This document shows, in pieces, positions 1 to 8,555 of a DNA stretch of 33,816 bases (position 1 is its first letter; each line of letters starts with the position of its first letter). The position numbers and the translations under genes were made by a program. The notes beneath the pieces were generated by a model, which saw only the letters and a list, made by a program, of their open reading frames with translations, searched no databases and had not been told where the DNA came from. Source of the stretch: Planctomycetaceae bacterium (GTDB taxonomy: Bacteria; Planctomycetota; Planctomycetia; Pirellulales; Pirellulaceae); contig RECD01000197.1 of the NCBI GenBank assembly GCA_007694185.1, positions 1 to 33,816 of the forward strand, written 5' to 3'.

Positions 1-20
1 CCTGCCGCTATTTATGTTAG

Positions 21-41
21 CGGAACGGCGCGAGCCGTCCG
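21..41. repeat. GNRA-loop hairpin downstream of csrA
   Basis: A short inverted repeat lies just past the csrA stop. Plus-strand bases 21-29 pair with 34-41 with one bulged A at 24, closing a GCGA tetraloop at 30-33. There is no T-run on either side, so it is not a textbook intrinsic terminator. It may still end or stabilise the csrA transcript. From memory this sequence resembles an intergenic repeat common in Rhodopirellula-type genomes, but no second copy was noticed in this window. Confidence 0.4.
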
Positions 42-73
42 GTCCTACCCTAATTTTCAATGGGAACACCGCA

Positions 74-373
74 CTAGGGACCTTGCCGATGGGAGCGGGG
101 GTTTGGCCCGCGTGACAGCCTCGGATCGCGGCCTTCCCGTACCGGCCGTTCGTCCGACGGGGGATGAACCCCGCGGGTCGTTTCGGCGTCGGTCTGAGAA
201 GCGCGGCGATTTTCTCGCTGAATCGCTTCGTAAACCTCTTGCCGATGGACCGGGATCGATTGAGGGGCTTCAATCCCCAGCCTCACCTTGTCGCCGCGGA
301 TGTCAACGATCGTCACGACCACATCGTCGCCGATCATGATGCTTTCGTCTCGATGTCGCGAAAGGACCAACAT
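74..373 (-). CDS. csrA: Carbon storage regulator CsrA with long C-terminal tail
   Basis: CsrA is a small homodimeric RNA-binding protein that controls translation and mRNA stability by binding GGA motifs near ribosome binding sites. The first 55 or so residues are a clear CsrA core: MLVLSRHRDESIMIGDD at the start, then a VRLGIEAP strand and VHRQEVYEAIQRE. The RNA-contact arginines near residues 6 and 44 are kept. The ATG at 373 is chosen because it gives the conserved MLVLSR start and has GAGG about 6 bases upstream; an in-frame TTG at 388 is possible but adds five unconserved residues. CsrA is usually 60-75 aa. This one is 99 aa, with a roughly 40-residue tail rich in Arg, Pro and Ser that looks disordered. 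It is the last gene of a minus-strand run beginning with psd. The 271 bases between it and the methyltransferase hold no gene I can support. Confidence 0.9.
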   Translation of the reverse strand: MLVLSRHRDESIMIGDDVVVTIVDIRGDKVRLGIEAPQSIPVHRQEVYEAIQRENRRASQTDAETTRGVHPPSDERPVREGRDPRLSRGPNPRSHRQGP

Positions 374-644
374 GGTTCCCTCGTCCAATGTTCAATTGTG
401 GTCGGTACGGTCAAACCCAACGTCGCGACACCGACCCTGGATCGGATGGGACTTCCCATCGATTCCGGCGACGATCTCGACAACGGGTCTATCGGCAACG
501 ACTCACGAAAATCGACAACTATCAGACAAAGTTAGGGCTTGTCCGATCGTGCCGATTCGAACCCTTGGAACGAAAGTGCCCGTGGTGGTCAACGTGGGCT
601 AGCAGAGACCGCAGCGGCAGGGCGGGCGGCAACGGTCGAGGGGT

Positions 645-1331
645 TCATTTCGAGCCGACCAAGGCAGGCTGACCCGCCGGCAAGTCGAGCTTGGTCGCCG
701 TCATGATTGTGAACAGGGAGGTTGGCGACGTCTTGTAGCGACGTTCCACTTTTAGAGGCATTTCCGCGACGATCTCTTGGAGGCTGAGGTCCGTTCGCCA
801 ACCCAGTCGGCGGGTCACGGCGCCGGCCGAGTCGACCATCCTCGCGATCCAGGGGTTGTTGCTGCGAAAGTGGTTGATCAGCAAGATTCGCCCGCCCGGT
901 TTGCAGACGCGTAGCATCTCCAGCATCATTCGACGGGGGTCCGAGACGACGCTGATGACGTGAAACGAGGTCACGACGTCAAAACTCGCATCCGGAAATT
1001 TCAGCTCCTCGGCATTCATCGGCAGGACGTGGAAGTTCGTCATTCGGCCGTCATTGATTTGCTTTTGGGCTTGAGCCAACATCGACTCCGAGAGATCGAC
1101 GCCGGTCAACTCGATTTCCCGCGGATAAGCCAGCAAGGACATCCCGGTGCCGATCCCGACTTCCAGCACGCGATCCCCCGGCTTCAGCTTCAAGCTCCGG
1201 ATGGCGGTCAAGATCCGCCGTTTCGCCAACATCGGCCAGACGGCATCGTAGGCGGGGGCGAACTCCCGATACAAGCGACTCGCGTGGGGCGCCTTTCTGG
1301 CAGTTGACTTCGTCCTGGTGCTACTGACCAT
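645..1331 (-). CDS. pmtA: PmtA-type phosphatidylethanolamine N-methyltransferase (class I SAM methyltransferase)
   Basis: A 228-aa Rossmann-fold SAM methyltransferase. Motif I is VLEVGIGTGMSL near residue 55, motif II acidic is TGVDLSESML, followed by FPDASFDVVTSFHVISVV and CKPGGRILLINHF. The pattern PAYD, VLEVGxGTG, ASFD, NHF and LGWR is what I recall for the Rhodobacter-type PE methyltransferase PmtA, which turns phosphatidylethanolamine stepwise into monomethyl-PE, dimethyl-PE and phosphatidylcholine at the inner membrane face. Neighbours support this: psd and pssA lie just upstream on the same strand and make its substrate. A 244-base gap separates it from pssA, so it may have its own promoter. 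The ATG at 1331 is the only sensible start and has no Shine-Dalgarno. A ubiquinone or menaquinone C-methyltransferase (UbiE-like) is the main alternative. How many methyl groups it adds cannot be read from sequence. Confidence 0.72.
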   Translation of the reverse strand: MVSSTRTKSTARKAPHASRLYREFAPAYDAVWPMLAKRRILTAIRSLKLKPGDRVLEVGIGTGMSLLAYPREIELTGVDLSESMLAQAQKQINDGRMTNFHVLPMNAEELKFPDASFDVVTSFHVISVVSDPRRMMLEMLRVCKPGGRILLINHFRSNNPWIARMVDSAGAVTRRLGWRTDLSLQEIVAEMPLKVERRYKTSPTSLFTIMTATKLDLPAGQPALVGSK

Positions 1332-1575
1332 GATTCAAATGGGCCTGCGGGGACTCGCGGGGGAAACGCCGATGTTTGCCTTCCGTATCCGGCGTGCGAT
1401 TCCGTTGGGCCTCATTGTGGGGTTTCGCGAGTTGCGAGGCAAGTGTCGCCGGATTGCCGCGGTGAGCGGTCGTGATCGGATGACCTGCTGTTGCGGCAGG
1501 GGGCTTCGCGTTCCCCCGTCTTCACGGCCCCGCCGCACTTTCACGAACCGTTCGGGCCGTGAGTCCGGGGGCGGA

Positions 1576-2526
1576 TCAGTTGACCTGCCGGGTCCGTTCG
1601 GGATGTTCTTCTTCGGAATCGAGGCCCGGCGGTCGGTCCGTCGGACCGGCCAATGGCAGCGACCGTCGCCACTGCCTCGCGGCGGGGGCGAACGCGTACC
1701 AGCAAAACGCCAGCGGGAGCGCCAGTTCGTGAAGGATGATCACCCCACCGACGGCAAAGAGCGCTCGACCGATCTGATTCGGCGAGCGACGGCCCCGCAT
1801 CCACTGCTGCACGACGTGCGGGTAGGTGAACCGGGACACCATCAAATAGGCCAAGACGACGGCCAACGCGGGAACGAGGTACTCACAGATCACCAACGCC
1901 CATTCCGCCGCGTTCCGCACCCACACACGAGAACTCTCGTGAGTCAAAAATTCCAGATGCGGCATCGCGATCGTGAACGCGGCGATCGTTCCGGCCGCCG
2001 CCGGGCTAGGCAACCCGTCGAAGCCTTCGTGCCCGTCATCTTCGTCGGTGTCGACGTTGAAGCGTGCCAGGCGGATCAGGACGCAGAGGGCAAAGATCAC
2101 CCCGATCGCCCAAGCGATGCGATGTGGCAGGACATCGCTAAACCGCCACACGATCACGGCCGGCGCTGCCCCGAAGGTGATCGCGTCGCAGAGGCTGTCC
2201 AACTGGGCGCCGAACTCGCTCGATTGACCCGTCATTCGAGCCGCCGAGCCGTCCAGCGCATCGAAGACCATACCGCCGAAAATCAGCAAGCCGGCGACGA
2301 ACAGCTGTTCCTCGTTGGTCCAGTCGAGCAGCGCGCTGGTCGCGACCGCGATCGCGGCCATCCCGCAAACGCCGTTGCCCAGGGTCAGCAGCGTGGGCAG
2401 GACCGCCAGCGTCAGGCGACGTCTTGGCCTACGCCGGGGGGGGCTCTTGGCAGGCCACTCCTTTCCCTGAGGACCGCTGACGACCTGCCAATTTTCTCGC
2501 CGCATCGGCTTGCGAGGTGATTTCAT
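1576..2526 (-). CDS. pssA: CDP-diacylglycerol--serine O-phosphatidyltransferase (phosphatidylserine synthase)
   Basis: This integral membrane enzyme condenses CDP-diacylglycerol with L-serine to give phosphatidylserine and CMP. The full CDP-alcohol phosphatidyltransferase signature is present: D92-G93-x2-A96-R97-x8-G106-x3-D110-x3-D114, with an extra acidic D89. Around it are several hydrophobic spans (about residues 38-66, 77-91, 135-153, 177-195, 210-230 and 250-275), expected for a type II bacterial PssA. A 37-residue N-terminus rich in Arg, Lys and Pro precedes the first span, and a 35-residue polar tail closes the protein, so at 316 aa it is longer than typical 240-260 aa forms. Its ATG overlaps the psd stop in an ATGA arrangement (2523-2526), which implies translational coupling and joint expression of synthase and decarboxylase. 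Confidence 0.92.
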   Translation of the reverse strand: MKSPRKPMRRENWQVVSGPQGKEWPAKSPPRRRPRRRLTLAVLPTLLTLGNGVCGMAAIAVATSALLDWTNEEQLFVAGLLIFGGMVFDALDGSAARMTGQSSEFGAQLDSLCDAITFGAAPAVIVWRFSDVLPHRIAWAIGVIFALCVLIRLARFNVDTDEDDGHEGFDGLPSPAAAGTIAAFTIAMPHLEFLTHESSRVWVRNAAEWALVICEYLVPALAVVLAYLMVSRFTYPHVVQQWMRGRRSPNQIGRALFAVGGVIILHELALPLAFCWYAFAPAARQWRRSLPLAGPTDRPPGLDSEEEHPERTRQVN

Positions 2527-3722
2527 CCGTTCCTCTCGGGAGCGTTCGATTCCTGCGTGGCGATTTCCTGTTCGCCAAGACCGGGTCGCGATGCCAGCTG
2601 GGTCGTCGGATCAACGGTCTCGGCCCCCGAATAACCTTCCGTCGCAAGCCGTGGAAGATCGAGGCGGTATCGTGCCAGCCTGCTTGACCCTGCCCTGACT
2701 TTGTCTCCCACGGCGATCTCCAGCTCCAGCGATTCGTCACGTGGGATGACCAACTCGGTTCGCGACCCCAGCTTGATCATGCCGAAGGCTTCCCCCCGAG
2801 CCAGGACGTCGCCCGGCCGAACCCAGCAGACGATCCTGCGAGCGAATTGGCCCGTGATCTGGCGGATCCGAAAGGTTCGGGAAGGACGGTCTCGGGAAAC
2901 CAGCAGCAGGTCGAGATGTTCGTTTTCTCGAGCCGATTCAGGTCGCAGAGCGTTGAGAAACTTGCCCGGCCGGTACCGTACCCCGATCACGCTTCCCTCG
3001 AGCGAACTGCGGTTGATGTGAACATTGAATATGGAAAGGAAAATTCCGATCTGAATCGCCGGACCGATGGTCGGATCTTCGATCGATTCGATTTGGACGA
3101 TTTTACCGTCAGCCGGTGAGACCACCACGCCATGTTCGGTCGGAATCGCCCGGGGGGGGTCACGAAAAAACCAGATGACCAGAATCGCGACAATCGACGG
3201 AGGCAATGCCAGCGGCCACCAATACCAGCCGACCGCCAAGGCGAGCAAGAAGCAAAAGCCGGCGATCAGGATCAATTCCGCCAATCCCGCCCGGACGAAC
3301 GGCAACGCGTCCCGCCAGCGGAACGGATCGTCGCTGTCAGGCCACCAGTAGGTTTCCTGGTTGCGAAAGTACTTCAGGTCACGGGGGTCGATCGGATCGA
3401 ATGCCAGTTTGCCCTGCGAACCCTGCCTTAAGGATCGCATGCGTTCGACGTAGCCAGGCCGAAGAGCCCGCAAAAACCAACGGCGGACCCGTCCCCAGGC
3501 CAACTCGATGCTCATCACCACGCCACCACCCGGCTGGATGGATGTCAGCCGTGGGTCCATGGCCGGAGGCATCGGCAGCGATGCCTGTTCGGTTTTTTCG
3601 GCTGGAACGTCCGCTCCGGACGATGTTAGACTCATGAGCTGGTTCGTCGCGGTTGAAGAAGCTGGATTCGCGGGCCGAGGTTGGTTCCGAGAGGTTTGCC
3701 TGAACAGCCTGCCGACAATCAC
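2523..3722 (-). CDS. psd: Phosphatidylserine decarboxylase proenzyme
   Basis: Decarboxylates phosphatidylserine to phosphatidylethanolamine using a pyruvoyl group made by self-cleavage. Seen in order: a hydrophobic double span at about residues 146-186, WFFRDPPR, VVSPADGKI, FNVHINR with the conserved His (about 235), and the cleavage motif KLGSR, whose serine is residue 320 (codon 2763-2765). The GSR form, rather than GST, is the variant I associate with the shorter rhizobial and archaeal-type decarboxylases. The enzyme should split into a long beta chain and a short alpha chain of about 80 residues. The GTG at 3722 gives 399 aa. The first 70 or so residues are low-complexity and unlike the family, so an internal ATG at 3635 (30 residues in) or 3515 may be the real start; none has a good Shine-Dalgarno. 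It overlaps pssA by 4 bases. Confidence 0.9.
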   Translation of the reverse strand: MIVGRLFRQTSRNQPRPANPASSTATNQLMSLTSSGADVPAEKTEQASLPMPPAMDPRLTSIQPGGGVVMSIELAWGRVRRWFLRALRPGYVERMRSLRQGSQGKLAFDPIDPRDLKYFRNQETYWWPDSDDPFRWRDALPFVRAGLAELILIAGFCFLLALAVGWYWWPLALPPSIVAILVIWFFRDPPRAIPTEHGVVVSPADGKIVQIESIEDPTIGPAIQIGIFLSIFNVHINRSSLEGSVIGVRYRPGKFLNALRPESARENEHLDLLLVSRDRPSRTFRIRQITGQFARRIVCWVRPGDVLARGEAFGMIKLGSRTELVIPRDESLELEIAVGDKVRAGSSRLARYRLDLPRLATEGYSGAETVDPTTQLASRPGLGEQEIATQESNAPERNG

Positions 3723-3948
3723 CGCCGGCCCGATGTCAGGCCTGATATTGGAACCGGTTTATCGGCTTTCGTTAATCCCGTTTCGGAAAACGGTTCACCC
3801 CCGACCTCAGCAACCCGTTACCGCCCCGATGTTGGTGATGGCGAATTTCGCGTGCGACGCCCTGTCGCCGAAGCGATGCCGCCCGAGCCACCCTTTATCA
3901 GCGGACCTGACTTCCGTCGCCAGCCTGCCAGCCTGCTAGCCTGCCCTC

Positions 3949-5634
3949 ATGATACCTCGTTACCTGGTTCCTTTCCGAGCGGCCTCGGCGACCCACTACT
4001 TCACCGATTTGTTGGTGATCGGCGGTGGCTTGGCCGGCTTACGGGCGGCCAATGCCGCCCTACCGCACCAATCCGTGCTCGTCGTCACGAAGGACAAACT
4101 TTACGAATCGAACAGCCAGTACGCCCAGGGTGGGATCGCGGGGGTGCTCGACCCGGAGGATCGGTTCGAGGACCACGTCGCGGACACCTTGGCTGCCGGC
4201 GGCAACCTGTGTGACCCCGCGGTCGTCGACCTGGTCGTTCGTGAAGCGCCCCGCCGGATCGAGGAACTGATCGACTGGGGCACCCGTTTCGATCAGCTCT
4301 CCGGCAGCCTCGCGCTGGGACGCGAGGGCGGCCACAGCCGGCAACGGATCGTACACGCGTTGGGCGATGCGACCGGCAAAGAAGTGATGCGAGCGGTCAT
4401 TCAGCGCAGCCGTGATTTGCCCAACTTGGAAATTTGGGAACAGACTTTCACGCTCGATCTGCTGACCCACGAGGGGCTTTGCCGGGGGGCGTTGGTCAGC
4501 GGCAATGATGGCCGCTTGATGTTGGTTTGGGCAAAACAAACCATCCTTTGCACCGGCGGCAACGGCCAGGTTTATCGGGAATCGACCAACCCGTCCGTCG
4601 CGACCGGAGACGGGTTTGCGGTCGCCTACCGCGCGGGGGTGGAACTGCGCGACATGGAGTTCTGCCAATTTCATCCCACCGTGTTGTACATCGCGGGCGC
4701 TTCTCGGTCGCTGATCACCGAAGCGATCCGGGGCGAAGGGGCTTGGCTGCTGGATCATGACGGCCGGCGGTTCATGCCTGATTACGATCCTCGAGCCGAA
4801 CTCGCCCCACGCGATGTGGTCAGCCAATCGATCGTTCGGCAAATGGCCAAAACCAAGTCGTCCTCCGTTTATCTGAGCCTGAGGCACCTGCCGGCCGCAT
4901 TGGTCCGCCGACGGTTTCCGGGAATCGGCGAGGCTTGCGCCAAGTTCGGGATCGACATCACGGTGGACCCGATCCCTGTTCGCCCGGGAGCCCATTACAT
5001 GATCGGCGGGGTCACGGTCGACGGCCAAGGCCGCACCAGCTTGCCGGGATTGTGGGCCGCCGGCGAAGTCACCAGCAGCGGGCTGCACGGGGCCAACCGT
5101 TTGGCCAGCAATAGCCTCTTGGAGGGATTGGTCTATGGCGCTCACGCCGGTGAAGCCGCCTCCTTGGCCGCAGCCGAAATGCCCGATTCGATGCGGGCAT
5201 TCAGGCTGGAACACGCTGCCCACGAGCCGTCGATCGACTTCGACGTGGCCGACGTGAAGGCTTCGCTCAAGAGCTTCATGGGACGCTTGGTCGGCGTTCA
5301 ACGCGACGAGGCCGGCTTGCAGGAAGCGACCGCCGCCGTCGACTCGATCTGCGGCTTCGCGATGCAGCGTCAGTTCGATCAGGTCGGCGGTTGGGAATTG
5401 CAAAACCTGCTCTGCACCGCCCAAATGATGGCCCGCGCCGCACTCGCCAGGACCGAGTCGCGTGGGGTGCATTTCCGCTTGGACTACCCGGCGGTCGATG
5501 ACCCGAATTGGCGACGGCATCTGTCGATCCGGCTCGACCGCGACGGCGGCCAACCCTTCGCGGGCCCGCTGCTGAAAACGTCCGAACAGCCTGGCGACCG
5601 CGACACGGTTCCGGTCGAAACCGCGGCGGGCTGA
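3949..5634 (+). CDS. nadB: L-aspartate oxidase
   Basis: First enzyme of de novo NAD synthesis: an FAD flavoprotein that oxidises L-aspartate to iminoaspartate for quinolinate synthase (NadA). Evidence includes the N-terminal dinucleotide-binding motif VIGGGLAGL at 23-31, SQYAQGGIAG at 56-65, the REGGHSRQR active-site stretch near 125-133, QFHPT, RGEGAWL, HYMIGGV, and GEVTSSGLHGANRLASNSLL near the C-terminal end of the FAD domain. These separate NadB from the related succinate dehydrogenase flavoprotein, which would carry the covalent-FAD histidine. Its length of 561 aa is slightly above the usual 530-540. The ATG at 3949 is the natural start. The gene is divergent from psd across 226 bases that should hold both promoters. 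nadA and nadC are not in the window. Confidence 0.95.
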   Translation: MIPRYLVPFRAASATHYFTDLLVIGGGLAGLRAANAALPHQSVLVVTKDKLYESNSQYAQGGIAGVLDPEDRFEDHVADTLAAGGNLCDPAVVDLVVREAPRRIEELIDWGTRFDQLSGSLALGREGGHSRQRIVHALGDATGKEVMRAVIQRSRDLPNLEIWEQTFTLDLLTHEGLCRGALVSGNDGRLMLVWAKQTILCTGGNGQVYRESTNPSVATGDGFAVAYRAGVELRDMEFCQFHPTVLYIAGASRSLITEAIRGEGAWLLDHDGRRFMPDYDPRAELAPRDVVSQSIVRQMAKTKSSSVYLSLRHLPAALVRRRFPGIGEACAKFGIDITVDPIPVRPGAHYMIGGVTVDGQGRTSLPGLWAAGEVTSSGLHGANRLASNSLLEGLVYGAHAGEAASLAAAEMPDSMRAFRLEHAAHEPSIDFDVADVKASLKSFMGRLVGVQRDEAGLQEATAAVDSICGFAMQRQFDQVGGWELQNLLCTAQMMARAALARTESRGVHFRLDYPAVDDPNWRRHLSIRLDRDGGQPFAGPLLKTSEQPGDRDTVPVETAAG

Positions 5635-5739
5635 TGTCAATTTGCGATGGATACGGTACCGGTCATTTGCGCCTCAAACGGTACCAGTTGGCGAGCGTAG
5701 CCGGCGTCCATTCGCAGTGTCATTTCGGCACGGTTGGCG

Positions 5740-6705
5740 TCAACGGTTCAACCAATCGGCCATGATCCGAGTGACCCGATCGCCGACATCATGCTGGACA
5801 AAATGATCCGCGTCCGGGAAGGTGACGAGGGTCAGTTCGTTGTCGATCTGGTCCCAGGTTCCGTTGAGCGCCGGCGATAACAGGGCTTTGTCCTTCAACC
5901 CGTGGAACATCAACACCGGGCAGCGCACTTTTGGGAAGGGCTCGGTCGATGGCTGGTAGGGCGGGCGGGGGTAGTTGGCCTTGTAATAGTTGAGCATCCC
6001 CTCCATTGAGGACCGCCGCAGTGCGACCACGTACTTTTGATAGGCGTCGACATCTTTGACCCAGCCGGCGAGGCCCTCGGGCGTCAACGTGGCCGCCGCA
6101 TCCGGTTGCTGAAAAAAACGGGCGTAGGCGCTGTTGCGTTGCTGCTCGGGGTTGGTCGCGAGTTCTCGCGCCAGCCCTTGAGGGTGCGGCAGGTTGAGGA
6201 TGATCAGCCGCCGCGTCATCTCCGGCCGTGTCATCGCGAACGACCAAGCGACCATCCCTCCCCAATCGTGGCCGACCACGATCGCCCGTTCCTGACCAAA
6301 ATGGCGGATCACCGCCTCCACGTCGCCGACCAGTTTATCGAGGGTGTAGTTTTCAACCCCTTCCGGCTGATCGCTCTCGTTGAACCCCCGCTGGTCGATC
6401 GCGACGACTTGGAACTTTTCGGAGAGCGTCGGGATCTGATTCCGCCAGGTGTACCAGTAATCGGGAAAGCCGTGAATCATCACGACCAGCGGGCCTGTGC
6501 CGCGGGTGACGTAGTGGATCCGAACGTCACCCGAGTTGGCGAAGCCATGAACGCCCAACTCGGCTTCCTCCGCCCTTGCGGGCACCGGCGAGGCAGACGA
6601 AGGCGGGGCGGGCGCCGGCGGGGCGGGAGACTGGCCGTCGGCCACGCCCCAGGTGATCCCCAGCAGCCCGAACGCGATCCCAAAATTCTGCAACCAGCGA
6701 TTCAT
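5740..6705 (-). CDS. Exported alpha/beta hydrolase, epoxide hydrolase-like
   Basis: A 321-aa alpha/beta-hydrolase with a likely signal peptide (residues 1-24, cleavage near ADGQS) and an Ala/Pro-rich linker to about residue 47, so it probably acts outside the cytoplasmic membrane. The oxyanion motif HGFP is at 78-81 and the nucleophile elbow GHDWGG puts Asp147 in the nucleophile position, as in epoxide hydrolases and haloalkane dehalogenases rather than serine esterases. Asp272 and His301 complete the triad. Two lid tyrosines fit epoxide hydrolases: Tyr194 before FFQQP and Tyr242 in LNYYKAN, matching from memory Tyr383 and Tyr466 of human soluble epoxide hydrolase. Haloalkane dehalogenases lack that pair, so epoxide hydrolysis is preferred; the natural substrate is unknown. 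It is transcribed toward nadB with a 105-base gap. Confidence 0.8.
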   Translation of the reverse strand: MNRWLQNFGIAFGLLGITWGVADGQSPAPPAPAPPSSASPVPARAEEAELGVHGFANSGDVRIHYVTRGTGPLVVMIHGFPDYWYTWRNQIPTLSEKFQVVAIDQRGFNESDQPEGVENYTLDKLVGDVEAVIRHFGQERAIVVGHDWGGMVAWSFAMTRPEMTRRLIILNLPHPQGLARELATNPEQQRNSAYARFFQQPDAAATLTPEGLAGWVKDVDAYQKYVVALRRSSMEGMLNYYKANYPRPPYQPSTEPFPKVRCPVLMFHGLKDKALLSPALNGTWDQIDNELTLVTFPDADHFVQHDVGDRVTRIMADWLNR

Positions 6706-6749
6706 CGGACAGCTCCTGTCGGGAAGGAAGGTTGCTGGGAGAGGCTATA

Positions 6750-8555
6750 TCAGAACGGGTTGAGTTCCAACCAGCGTTCCTCCGCTTCCGCCAATTCGGA
6801 AGCGATCCCGGTCAATTCGTCATGCAAACGCACGGCCTCTTTCGGGTCGGTTTCGCTCAACAGCTTCTGGTCCAATTCTCGCTTTTGCTGATCGAGCTTC
6901 GCGATCCGCTTTTCGAGATTTTTCAATTCCTTGTCGGCGCGACGCTGGTCTTGCTGAACCGCCCGGTGATTCGCCGCATTGTCCTTCGCGGGGCTGCCCC
7001 CCGGCGCACCGGAGCCGGACGGTTTGGCTCCCGATTTGCCGGCCGCGAGGTTTCGTTGCCGCTCGCCCTCGTCGACTTCTTGCTCGACCGCCTGCAAGTA
7101 GGTTTCGTAATTGCCGAAGTAATTCTTGGCGGAACCGTCGCGGACCTCGATCACGCTCGTCGCCACCCGCCGCATGAAGTGCCGATCGTGGCTGGTGAAG
7201 ATCACGGTCCCTTTGTACATCAGCAACGCGTCGGCCAGGGCCTCGACCGTTTCCACATCGAGGTGGTTGCCCGGTTCGTCAAGCACCAGGATGTTGTCCG
7301 TCCCCAACAGCAACGCGGCCATGCAGAGTCGCGCCCGTTCGCCCCCGGAGAGCACCTTGACTTTCTTTTGCACGTGTTCGTCGCGGAACAGCAGCGCGCC
7401 GGCCATCGCCAACACCTCCTGACGCGTGACCTCGCGATCGCTGGTCTGTTCCAGCGTCTCGAGGACCGTCATCCGTTCGTCCAGGCTGGAGTAAACGTGC
7501 TGGGCATAGGTCCCGATCTGGCAACCGTATCCCCAGCGAAGCGTGCCATCCAACAGCGGCAGCGACCCGACGAGCGTTCGCAGCAGGGTCGTTTTGCCCT
7601 GGCCGTTGTCACCCACGATGGCGGCTCGCTGGCCATGTTCGATTTCGAGCGTGATCGCCTCGGCGACGCGGTGGTCGGGGTACCCGATCGCCATCTCGTT
7701 GCACCGCAGCGCCGTCCCCTGACGGGGTTGAACGCGGGGCGGGCGGATCTGTACCGTCGGCTCGTCGACTTCGATTTCGGTCGTCTGCAGCCGTTCCAAC
7801 TGCTTCGCTTTGCTCTTGGCTTGGCTGGCCGTGGAGGCGTTCGCACGGTTCTTTTCGATGAACCGTTGGAGCTGCTTCTGCTTGGAGGCCACCGTCGCGT
7901 TGACCCGCCGGTCGTGTTCTCGGCGCTCCTCGCGATAATCCCAGAAAGCGTCGATCCTGCCGTTGAACATCGTCAGCTTACCGCGGGAAAGCTCCAGCGT
8001 GTGACTGCAGGTTTCCTTTAAAAAGGCTCGATCGTGAGAAACGATCAATGCGGCTTTGTTGAAGTCACGCAGGAAGTGTTCCAACAGGATCTGGGTCCGC
8101 AAATCGAGAAAGTTCGTCGGTTCGTCGAGCATCAGCAGGTTCGGGTCGTGTAGCAGCAGAGCTGCCAATTTCACGCGCGTCTGCCAGCCGCCCGATAACG
8201 CCTTGACGGGGCCTTCCAGATAAGCCCCTTTCAGTTCGAATTGGCCCGCCACCTCGCCACACTTCCAGTCCGGCATGCCGCTGTCACGCATCAAAAAATC
8301 GAGCGCCGATTCGCCCGGCTGGAACGGGTCGTGTTGGCGGAGATAGCCGACCCGCAGACTGGGATGGTGAATCACCTCGCCACGATCGAGTTCCTCTTCT
8401 CCGAGCAGAATCCTCAACAGCGTCGACTTGCCAGCGCCGTTGCGGCCGACAAAGCCGACCTTGACGTCGTCGACCAAGGCGGCGTCGGCAGCGTCCAATA
8501 GAATTTGGTCACCAAAGCGTTTGAACGCGTCACGGATCTGGATCAGTACGGCCAT
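6750..8555 (-). CDS. ABC-F family ATP-binding cassette protein (Uup/YheS-like)
   Basis: A soluble tandem ATPase with two nucleotide-binding domains and no membrane segments; ABC-F proteins act on the ribosome or in translation quality control. Domain 1 has Walker A GRNGAGKST, signature LSGGW and Walker B LLMLDEPTNFLD. Domain 2 has GDNGQGKTT, LSGGE and ILVLDEPGNHLD. Between them is the charged linker around residues 240-300. The C-terminal 90 residues form a strongly predicted coiled coil (QDQRRADKELKNLEKRIAKL and onward), as in Uup. In the second Walker B the usual Thr of DEPTNHLD is Gly. I choose the ATG at 8555 (601 aa) because it gives the family's MAVLIQIRDAFKRFG opening; an upstream in-frame start at 8672 would add 39 unconserved residues. 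Resistance-type ABC-Fs cannot be excluded, but the coiled coil favours a housekeeping role. Confidence 0.88.
   Translation of the reverse strand: MAVLIQIRDAFKRFGDQILLDAADAALVDDVKVGFVGRNGAGKSTLLRILLGEEELDRGEVIHHPSLRVGYLRQHDPFQPGESALDFLMRDSGMPDWKCGEVAGQFELKGAYLEGPVKALSGGWQTRVKLAALLLHDPNLLMLDEPTNFLDLRTQILLEHFLRDFNKAALIVSHDRAFLKETCSHTLELSRGKLTMFNGRIDAFWDYREERREHDRRVNATVASKQKQLQRFIEKNRANASTASQAKSKAKQLERLQTTEIEVDEPTVQIRPPRVQPRQGTALRCNEMAIGYPDHRVAEAITLEIEHGQRAAIVGDNGQGKTTLLRTLVGSLPLLDGTLRWGYGCQIGTYAQHVYSSLDERMTVLETLEQTSDREVTRQEVLAMAGALLFRDEHVQKKVKVLSGGERARLCMAALLLGTDNILVLDEPGNHLDVETVEALADALLMYKGTVIFTSHDRHFMRRVATSVIEVRDGSAKNYFGNYETYLQAVEQEVDEGERQRNLAAGKSGAKPSGSGAPGGSPAKDNAANHRAVQQDQRRADKELKNLEKRIAKLDQQKRELDQKLLSETDPKEAVRLHDELTGIASELAEAEERWLELNPF

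Noticed and set aside
550-580. Sequence GATTCGAACCC resembling a tRNA T-arm in reverse orientation
   Set aside because: The bases flanking the TTCGAAT loop on the minus strand do not form a 5-bp T-stem, and no acceptor, D or anticodon arms are found nearby.
1318-2520. 400-aa plus-strand frame opposite pssA
   Set aside because: The minus strand carries the full CDP-alcohol phosphatidyltransferase signature; this frame is Arg-rich shadow sequence.
4060-5640. Long 526-aa open frame antisense to nadB
   Set aside because: It mirrors nadB in a high-GC gene, has no recognisable domain, and its composition is that of a shadow frame.
6732-8021. 429-aa plus-strand frame opposite the ABC-F gene
   Set aside because: Antisense to two clear ABC ATPase domains and without any domain of its own.
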